This document shows, piece after piece, positions 5,920 to 10,747 of a stretch of DNA of 10,747 bases (positions are counted from its first letter, which is position 1; every line of letters starts with the position of its first letter). Source of the DNA: an uncultured Paracoccaceae bacterium. GTDB taxonomy: Bacteria > Pseudomonadota > Alphaproteobacteria > Rhodobacterales > Rhodobacteraceae. The translations under genes and the position numbers were made by a program. The DNA lies in the NCBI GenBank assembly GCA_937927675.1, contig CALBSG010000059.1, positions 1 through 10,747 on the forward strand, read 5' to 3'. Under the pieces are notes generated by a model. That model was not told the DNA's origin. It saw nothing but the letters and a program-made list of their open reading frames with translations, and ran no database searches.

Positions 5920-6993
5920 CTGATCGAACGGATCTCGCGCTGGTGGCGGGCCAAACCCATCGCCACTGCCGAAGCGGCCGCGCCCCCGGCGCCGGGGCGG
6001 CAACGCGGCGTTGTCGATCACGTTATCATTCTGGACGGCACGCTTTCGTTGCTGGAGCCGGGATATGAGACGAACGCGGGCCTCTTGTTGAAGCTGTTGC
6101 TCGAGGATCAGCAGGGCGTGCATCGCCGGGTCTATTATGAAGAGGGCCTGCAATGGGAAGGCTATCGTCACGCTTGGGGCTTTTTGCAGGGGCGCGGCAT
6201 CAATCGGCAGATCGCGCGGGCTTATGGCTGGCTTGCCAGCCAGTATCGCCCCGGTGATCGTATCTTTCTGTTTGGCTATTCGCGGGGGGCCTATGCGGTG
6301 CGCAGCCTTGCCGGGGTGATTGACCGCGTTGGGTTGGTGCGCCGCGAAAAGGCGGTGGAGCGGGTGATCCGGCTGGCCTATCGGCATTACCGTCTTGGCC
6401 CGGAGCGTCCCGCAGCGCGGGCTTTTGCCCAAAGCTATTGCCATCCCGAAGCCCCGATCGAGATGGTGGGGGTCTGGGATACCGTCAAGGCGCTGGGACT
6501 GCGGCTGCCATTGCTGTGGATGCTGACCGACAAGCAATACCAGTTTCACAATCACCATCTTGGCGCCTCTATCCGCCATGGGTTTCAGGCGCTGGCGCTG
6601 CATGAAACGCGAGCGGTGTTTGACCCTGTGATGTGGGATTGCCCGCCGGGATGGGAGGGCAATGTGCAGCAGGTCTGGTTCCGCGGCGGTCATTCGGATG
6701 TTGGCGGTCAGGTTGGCACCTATCCCGCCGCGCGCCCCTTGGCCAATATCCCGCTGGTCTGGATGCTGGAAAAGGCCGAAGCGCTGAACCTTGCCTTGCC
6801 GCCCGATTGGCGGGGGCGCTTTCCCTGTGATCCGGGCGCGCCGATGTATGGCACCACGCGGGGCTGGGCCAAGCTTTTTCTGTTGCGTCGGCCGCGTGTG
6901 GTTGGGCGCGATGTGTCTGAGGCGATCCACCCCTCGGCTGCGGGGGATCGCCCGTTCAGCTGGGTGCCTTGGCCCCTGACGTTGTTGTTTTGA
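5920..6993 (+). CDS. DUF2235 alpha/beta-hydrolase domain protein, start codon uncertain
   Basis: Member of the DUF2235 family, whose alpha/beta-hydrolase fold is shared with Tle1-type phospholipases; the substrate here is unknown. Numbered from 5920, the motifs are HVIILDGT (34-41, first strand), nucleophile elbow GYSRGA (Ser121), GVWDTV (Asp187) and GGHSDVGG (His258), a full Ser-Asp-His set. There is no signal peptide or membrane segment, so it is probably cytoplasmic. The start is a problem. The frame is open from 5872, and coding-like sequence (SLIERISRWWRAKP, then the LDGT strand) precedes the first standard start, TTG 6049, which would delete that strand. I use CTG 5920 as the nearest known rare initiator, 12 bases after GGGGG (5903-5907). 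GTC 5911 sits where family members seem to begin. A conservative annotation would use 6049-6993. I see no secretion-system or immunity genes nearby, so a toxin role is not supported. Confidence 0.82.
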   Translation: MIERISRWWRAKPIATAEAAAPPAPGRQRGVVDHVIILDGTLSLLEPGYETNAGLLLKLLLEDQQGVHRRVYYEEGLQWEGYRHAWGFLQGRGINRQIARAYGWLASQYRPGDRIFLFGYSRGAYAVRSLAGVIDRVGLVRREKAVERVIRLAYRHYRLGPERPAARAFAQSYCHPEAPIEMVGVWDTVKALGLRLPLLWMLTDKQYQFHNHHLGASIRHGFQALALHETRAVFDPVMWDCPPGWEGNVQQVWFRGGHSDVGGQVGTYPAARPLANIPLVWMLEKAEALNLALPPDWRGRFPCDPGAPMYGTTRGWAKLFLLRRPRVVGRDVSEAIHPSAAGDRPFSWVPWPLTLLF

Positions 6994-7014
6994 CCCCTAA
7001 CGCGCGCGGTGTCG

Positions 7015-7731
7015 TTAGATTAGGCGCGCGGCAAGCCAGATGATCCCCATCAGAACCGGCTGGTGGAGGAGATAGATCGCCAGACTGTGCTGACCCGGCC
7101 ATGCCAGCTTGCGCAAAAGCGGGGTCGCAGGCAGCGCGAGGAGGTGCCACAGCCCCAACCGGCTGGCCAGTTTGGCGGCGGCCAGACCCAGAAGGAAGGG
7201 GCCGAGCCAGGGTAAAAGCGGCTCAAAATCAACGGTTTCAGCGGGGATTGTGGCAAGGCCCACAAAGCGCAAGCCCGCAGCGTTGAAGGCGGGGGCGGGC
7301 AGGTGATAGCTTGCCAGCATCAGGGCGGCCGCGGCGGCGGCGGTCACCAGCGCGGGCAGACGCAGGAACACAAGCCCGATCAGGCTGGACGCGGCAATGC
7401 AATGCAGGATGCCGAAATAGACGAAATAGTCGGGGAACGCGGCATAGGTGCCGGCCGTGACCAAGAGCGCCGCCGCCGCGACTTTGCCCCAGCGGCGCCA
7501 GAACGCGGGCCAACGGATTCCCGCGCCATGCGCGAGCCAAAGCGAGGCCCCGGACAGGAACAGGAAACTGCCCGCCACACTGCGGGCATGCCAGTAGAAA
7601 AACGGTGTTGCGGTGGTGCCGAAAGGCAGGTGCCCGAACATTTGCAGATCAAAGACCAGATGAAAGCAGACCATGCCGCAAAGCGCTGCACTGCGGGCCA
7701 GATCAAGGCCGAGAAGGCGGGATTGGATCAA
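7015..7731 (-). CDS. DUF1624 integral membrane protein (acyltransferase-like)
   Basis: Inner-membrane protein of 238 residues, almost entirely hydrophobic helices joined by short loops. The N-terminus RLLGLDLARSAALCGMVCFHLVFDLQMFG carries the LDxAR and M-x-x-F-H-x-x-x-D-L pattern of the DUF1624 / heparan-alpha-glucosaminide acetyltransferase-like family, related to YeiB and acyltransferase-3 proteins. His24 is the candidate catalytic histidine. The C-terminus GQHSLAIYLLHQPVLMGI is the usual last helix. The likely job is moving an acyl group across or at the membrane, substrate unknown. The only usable start is TTG 7731, because an in-frame TGA lies seven codons upstream and the next Met (residue 20) would remove the conserved motif. 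No ribosome binding site is visible, and a repeat hairpin ends nine bases before the start. It converges with the DUF2235 gene, leaving 21 bases between stops. Confidence 0.87.
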   Translation of the reverse strand: MIQSRLLGLDLARSAALCGMVCFHLVFDLQMFGHLPFGTTATPFFYWHARSVAGSFLFLSGASLWLAHGAGIRWPAFWRRWGKVAAAALLVTAGTYAAFPDYFVYFGILHCIAASSLIGLVFLRLPALVTAAAAAALMLASYHLPAPAFNAAGLRFVGLATIPAETVDFEPLLPWLGPFLLGLAAAKLASRLGLWHLLALPATPLLRKLAWPGQHSLAIYLLHQPVLMGIIWLAARLI

Positions 7732-7740
7732 GCGTTGCGA

Positions 7741-7790
7741 CCGGGGGTTTCACACCCCCGGACCCCCGTGGAGTATTTATGCCAAGATGA
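7741..7790. repeat. Intergenic hairpin plus GGAGTATTT element
   Basis: CCGGGGGT (7741-7748) and ACCCCCGG (7754-7761) form a perfect 8-bp stem around five bases. They are followed by ACCCCCGT, then GGAGTATTT (7770-7778) and ATGCCAAGATGAA. From memory, this C-rich hairpin plus GGAGTATTT plus CCAAGATGAA layout is widespread between genes in Rhodobacterales genomes. It lacks a clear T-run. It shares its core with the palindrome at 3628-3695. Confidence 0.6.
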
Positions 7791-7825
7791 AAGACATGCG
7801 GTTTTTTGTCTTGGGCTGCAATGAC

Positions 7826-7851
7826 AAAAGGGCGGCCCTGCTGGACCGCCC
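7826..7851 (-). terminator. Terminator of gltA
   Basis: On the minus strand GGGCGG-TCC-AGCA-GGG-CCGCCC folds into a stem of six perfect GC pairs plus two or three inner pairs, followed directly by TTTT. It lies 23 bases past the gltA stop, so the DUF1624 gene just beyond needs its own promoter or relies on read-through. Confidence 0.75.
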
Positions 7852-7874
7852 CCATATGGTGCTGTGCAACTGCC

Positions 7875-9170
7875 TTAGCGGTGGCGCGTATCCACATAGT
7901 CACGCTTGGTTGCGCCGACATAAAGCTGACGCGGACGGCCGATCTTTTGGTTCTTTTCGCCGATCATCTCTTTCCACTGGCTGATCCAGCCGACGGTGCG
8001 CGAGATGGCGAAGATCGGGGTGAACATCGAGGTCGGGAAGCCCATGGCTTCCAAAATGATGCCAGAATAGAAGTCGACGTTGGGATAAAGCTTTTTCGAG
8101 ATGAAATATTCATCCGAAAGCGCAATCCGTTCCAACTCTTTGGCAACTTGCAGCAGCGGGTTGTTGTGGACGCCCAAAAGCTCCAAAACCTCGTCGGCGC
8201 TTTCCTTCATCACTTTGGCACGGGGGTCGAAGTTCTTGTAGACCCGGTGGCCAAAGCCCATCAGGCGGAAGCCCGAGGTCTTGTCCTTGGCCTTGGCGAT
8301 AAATTCCGGAATGCGGTCGACGGTGCCGATTTCCTTCAGCATTTCGAGGCAGGCCTGATTGGCGCCGCCATGGGCCGGGCCCCACAGGCAGGCGATGCCT
8401 GCAGCGATACAGGCAAAGGGGTTGGCGCCCGAGGAGCCTGCCAGACGCACGGTCGAGGTGGAGGCGTTCTGTTCATGATCGGCGTGCAGCATCATGATGC
8501 GGTCCATCGCGCGTTCGAGGACCGGGTTCACCACATATTCTTCGGTCGGGACTGCAAAGCACATGTGTAGGAAGTTGCCCGCATAGCTGAGCGCGTTCTT
8601 AGGATACACGAAGGGCTGGCCGATGGAGTATTTGTAGGCCATGGCTGCAATCGTCGGCAGCTTGGCGATCATCCGGATCGAGGCGACTTCGCGGTGCCAC
8701 GGATCGTTGATGTCAAGGCTGTCATGGTAGAAGGCGGACATCGCGCCGACAACGCCGACCATGGTGGCCATCGGGTGGCTGTCGCGACGGAAGCCACGGA
8801 AGAAGTTGTGCATCTGTTCATGCACCATCGTGTGTTTGGTCACACGGGCTTCGAAATCGCTCAACTGCGCTGCGGTCGGCAGTTCGCCGTACAAAAGCAG
8901 ATAGCAGACCTCAAGATAATGCGACTGGTTCGCCAGTTGTTCGATCGGGTAGCCGCGGTGCAAAAGTTCGCCCTTGTCGCCGTCGATATAGGTGATCGTG
9001 CTTTCGCAAGCGGCGGTCGAAGTGAAGCCGGGGTCAAAGGTGAACACATCGGCCTGAGCGTAAAGTTTGCCAATATCAATGACTTCCGGCCCTATGGTCG
9101 GCGCATAGACCGGCAGCTCATAGGTCTTGCCATCAAGATTCAGCGTTGCGGTCTTGGTCTGTTCGGCCAT
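7875..9170 (-). CDS. gltA: Citrate synthase
   Basis: Catalyses oxaloacetate plus acetyl-CoA to citrate, the entry step of the TCA cycle, in the cytoplasm. At 431 residues it is the long, hexameric, NADH-sensitive type of Gram-negative bacteria. Visible landmarks are FDPGFTSTAACESTITYIDG (45-64), HRGYPIEQLA (71-80), LHADHEQNAST (228-238, His232), WGPAHGGAN with catalytic His267, GFGHRVYKNFDPRA with His308, and NVDFYSG with catalytic Asp366. These match His264, His305 and Asp362 of the E. coli enzyme. The frame has an earlier ATG at 9206. I chose 9170 because the protein then begins MAEQTKTATLNLDGK, as relatives do, and GGGGGA lies six bases upstream. It is 78 bases downstream of gltX on the same strand, has its own terminator, and may share read-through from gltX. 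Confidence 0.97.
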   Translation of the reverse strand: MAEQTKTATLNLDGKTYELPVYAPTIGPEVIDIGKLYAQADVFTFDPGFTSTAACESTITYIDGDKGELLHRGYPIEQLANQSHYLEVCYLLLYGELPTAAQLSDFEARVTKHTMVHEQMHNFFRGFRRDSHPMATMVGVVGAMSAFYHDSLDINDPWHREVASIRMIAKLPTIAAMAYKYSIGQPFVYPKNALSYAGNFLHMCFAVPTEEYVVNPVLERAMDRIMMLHADHEQNASTSTVRLAGSSGANPFACIAAGIACLWGPAHGGANQACLEMLKEIGTVDRIPEFIAKAKDKTSGFRLMGFGHRVYKNFDPRAKVMKESADEVLELLGVHNNPLLQVAKELERIALSDEYFISKKLYPNVDFYSGIILEAMGFPTSMFTPIFAISRTVGWISQWKEMIGEKNQKIGRPRQLYVGATKRDYVDTRHR

Positions 9171-9248
9171 CTTCTGTCCCCCATCAGTGGCACCGGCATG
9201 GGCCATGCCGGGCCTTGGTGCATCAGGTCTCCGACCGGGCGGGCAGGG

Positions 9249-10652
9249 TCAGGCCCCTGCATCCTCCAGCCGCGCAATTGTCTCATCCCGACCGATGACA
9301 AGCATCATGTCGAATACGCTGGGTGTGGCCGTCCGTCCCGCAAGGGCGGCGCGCAGGGGGGCGGCAAGTTTGCCAAAGCCGATCCCGTTTTCTGCGGCAG
9401 CATCGTTAAGGATGGTCTCCAGACCCTCTTTTGTCCAGCTAGCATTTTGCAGTCGCGGCGTCAATGATTTCAGTATACCACGGGATACCGTATCAAGATT
9501 TTTCGCCGCTGCCTCATCGATAGCGACGGGCCGCGATGTCATTGCAAATTGAGCCTTTTCAAGTAGTTCTGGGAAGGTCTTTGCGCGATCCTTGACGCAG
9601 TACAGACCGCGCGCCAGCCGGTCGCGCTGCAGTGCGGTCAGGGCCGGCTTCCCGGCGGCCAGAAGGAAACCCTCTAGCTCTTGCAGCAGTGCAGCATCTT
9701 CCGTCATGGCAATGTGATGCCCGCAGGTGTTTTCCAGCTTCTTGAAATCAAGCCGGGCCGGGGCGCGGCCGATTCCCTTGAGGTCAAACATCTGCATCGC
9801 CTCGGCAGAGGTGAAAATCTCGGCGTCGCCATGCGCCCAGCCAAGCCGGGTCAGATAGTTACGCATCCCTGCCGCCGGATAGCCCATGGCCTGATACTCC
9901 TCGACCCCGGTTGCCCCGTGGCGTTTGGACAGTTTCTTGCCATCCGGCCCGTGGATCAGCGGGATATGCGCCCAAACCGGCACGGTCCAGCCCATGGCGG
10001 TATAGACCATTTGTTGGCGGGCGGCGTTGTTCAGGTGGTCATCTCCTCGGATCACATGGGTCACGCCCATATCGTGATCGTCCACCACCACGGCCAGCAT
10101 ATAGGTCGGCGTGCCATCCGAGCGTAGAACGATCATGTCGTCCAAAGTCTCGTTCTTGATTGTTACGATTCCCTGAACCTCATCGCGAATTTCCGTCTCT
10201 CCGGTGCGGGGTGCCTTCATGCGGATGGCAAAGGGAGCGTCGGGATAGGTCGCAGGATCCGCATCACGCCACGGGCTTTGGAAGACGGCATAGCTCGCGC
10301 CCTTGGCCTCGGCCTCGGCGCGGAAGGCGGCGATTTCTTCGGGCGTTGAAAAGCACTTATAGGCCGTGCCGCGCGCCAGCATTTCGTGGGCCACTTCGGC
10401 GTGGCGGTCTTTGCGGTCGAATTGGCTGACCACCTCGCCGTCCCAGTCAAGACCAAGCCAAGTCAGGCCCTTCAGGATTGCGGCCGTCGCCTCGGGGGTG
10501 GAGCGTTCCCGGTCGGTATCTTCGATCCGCAGCAGGAATTTCCCGCCCCGGCCGCGCGCATAAAGCCAGTTGAACAGCGCCGTCCGTCCGCCGCCGATGT
10601 GCAAGAACCCGGTGGGAGAGGGGGCGAAGCGGGTGACGACCGGGGAGGACAT
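9249..10652 (-). CDS. gltX: Glutamate--tRNA ligase
   Basis: Class Ib synthetase that loads glutamate onto tRNA-Glu. It has 467 residues, the usual bacterial length. RFAPSPTGFLHIGGGRTALFNW carries the HIGH-type motif (HIGG, 18-21). LLRIEDTDRERS (40-51) is the glutamate-binding segment, VIRGDDHLNN (200-209) is typical, and KKLSKRHGA (239-247) is the KMSKS loop. The rest is the helical anticodon-binding domain. The ATG at 10652 has GAAAGG 11 bases upstream. Alphaproteobacteria often carry two GluRS-like genes and make Gln-tRNA through GatCAB; whether this copy is discriminating cannot be told here. Codons in the 3' third (about 9400-9600) are noticeably less GC-rich than the rest. The stop codon lies in a small hairpin, and gltA follows 78 bases on. 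The 86 bases between this start and the right-hand gene presumably hold divergent promoters, but I see no strong match. Confidence 0.96.
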   Translation of the reverse strand: MSSPVVTRFAPSPTGFLHIGGGRTALFNWLYARGRGGKFLLRIEDTDRERSTPEATAAILKGLTWLGLDWDGEVVSQFDRKDRHAEVAHEMLARGTAYKCFSTPEEIAAFRAEAEAKGASYAVFQSPWRDADPATYPDAPFAIRMKAPRTGETEIRDEVQGIVTIKNETLDDMIVLRSDGTPTYMLAVVVDDHDMGVTHVIRGDDHLNNAARQQMVYTAMGWTVPVWAHIPLIHGPDGKKLSKRHGATGVEEYQAMGYPAAGMRNYLTRLGWAHGDAEIFTSAEAMQMFDLKGIGRAPARLDFKKLENTCGHHIAMTEDAALLQELEGFLLAAGKPALTALQRDRLARGLYCVKDRAKTFPELLEKAQFAMTSRPVAIDEAAAKNLDTVSRGILKSLTPRLQNASWTKEGLETILNDAAAENGIGFGKLAAPLRAALAGRTATPSVFDMMLVIGRDETIARLEDAGA

Positions 10653-10738
10653 GGCAGCATTAACCTTTCGGAAACCTTGAGGGGCGTAGGATCGGGGCAG
10701 CTTTAGGCAATCGCGGGGCGCAAAACAAGGTGGCGGGC

Positions 10739-10747
10739 ATGATGCGC
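10739..10747 (+). CDS. Probable start of a divergent gene, cut by the right edge
   Basis: ATG ATG CGC begins at 10739, with AAGG (10727-10730) eight bases before it, a well-placed ribosome binding site. Only three codons are visible, so nothing about the product can be read. In Rhodobacterales I recall a ComEC/Rec2-type competence gene divergent from gltX, which would fit, but that is memory of gene order and not evidence in this window. Confidence 0.4.

Noticed and set aside
5845..6930. 361-codon open frame on the minus strand
   Set aside because: Antisense to the DUF2235 gene, rich in Pro/Arg/Gln/His with no domain.
5920..6993. Type VI secretion phospholipase effector
   Set aside because: The DUF2235 fold is shared with Tle1 effectors, but there is no immunity gene, VgrG/PAAR or other secretion gene nearby, and a terminator separates it from its upstream neighbour.
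8625..8633. A further GGAGTATTT match
   Set aside because: It is inside gltA and simply encodes a conserved KYSIG segment on the other strand; no hairpin or flanking repeat, so chance.
10653..10738. LexA-type operator between gltX and the right-edge gene
   Set aside because: No GTTC-N7-GTTC pattern is present, and promoter-like hexamers there are weak.

Overview
The window reads as a chromosomal segment of a high-GC alphaproteobacterium, most likely of the order Rhodobacterales (Rhodobacteraceae). This rests on the protein sequences (an alphaproteobacterial-type ValS, GltA and GltX), the GC-rich codon use, and intergenic hairpins carrying a GGAGTATTT motif that I recall as common between genes in that group. 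No plasmid, phage, transposase, CRISPR or rRNA/tRNA gene is visible. Most genes are housekeeping.

Layout. The left edge holds the first 144 codons of a HisC-like PLP aminotransferase (minus strand). A terminator-like hairpin and a long nested palindrome separate it from valS (valyl-tRNA synthetase, minus). Upstream of valS lie another large palindrome and an Lrp/AsnC-type regulator gene (minus). A 440-bp AT-richer region divides the regulator from a divergent fold-III PLP decarboxylase of the ornithine/lysine decarboxylase family (plus). That region holds several dyads, a good sigma70-like promoter and a structured 5' leader. A terminator follows the decarboxylase, then a DUF2235 alpha/beta-hydrolase (plus), which converges on a DUF1624 membrane protein (minus). 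The right third is the gltX then gltA pair (both minus). At the extreme right edge a probable divergent gene just begins.

How the parts work together. gltX and gltA lie head to tail with a 78-bp gap and may be partly co-transcribed; gltA has its own strong terminator. The Lrp regulator and the decarboxylase share one control region, so the simplest reading is a local regulator of polyamine or diamine synthesis (ornithine to putrescine or lysine to cadaverine). The two genes of unknown role between the decarboxylase and gltA both have abnormal starts. The DUF2235 frame has no standard start codon before its conserved first motif. The DUF1624 gene starts at TTG with no ribosome binding site, nine bases after a repeat hairpin.

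I see no clearly new multi-gene system. The points most worth a second look are the lrp/decarboxylase control region (tandem 16-bp dyads, an Lrp-like dyad and a structured leader), the intergenic palindromes, the DUF2235 start problem and a patch of unusual codons in gltX.
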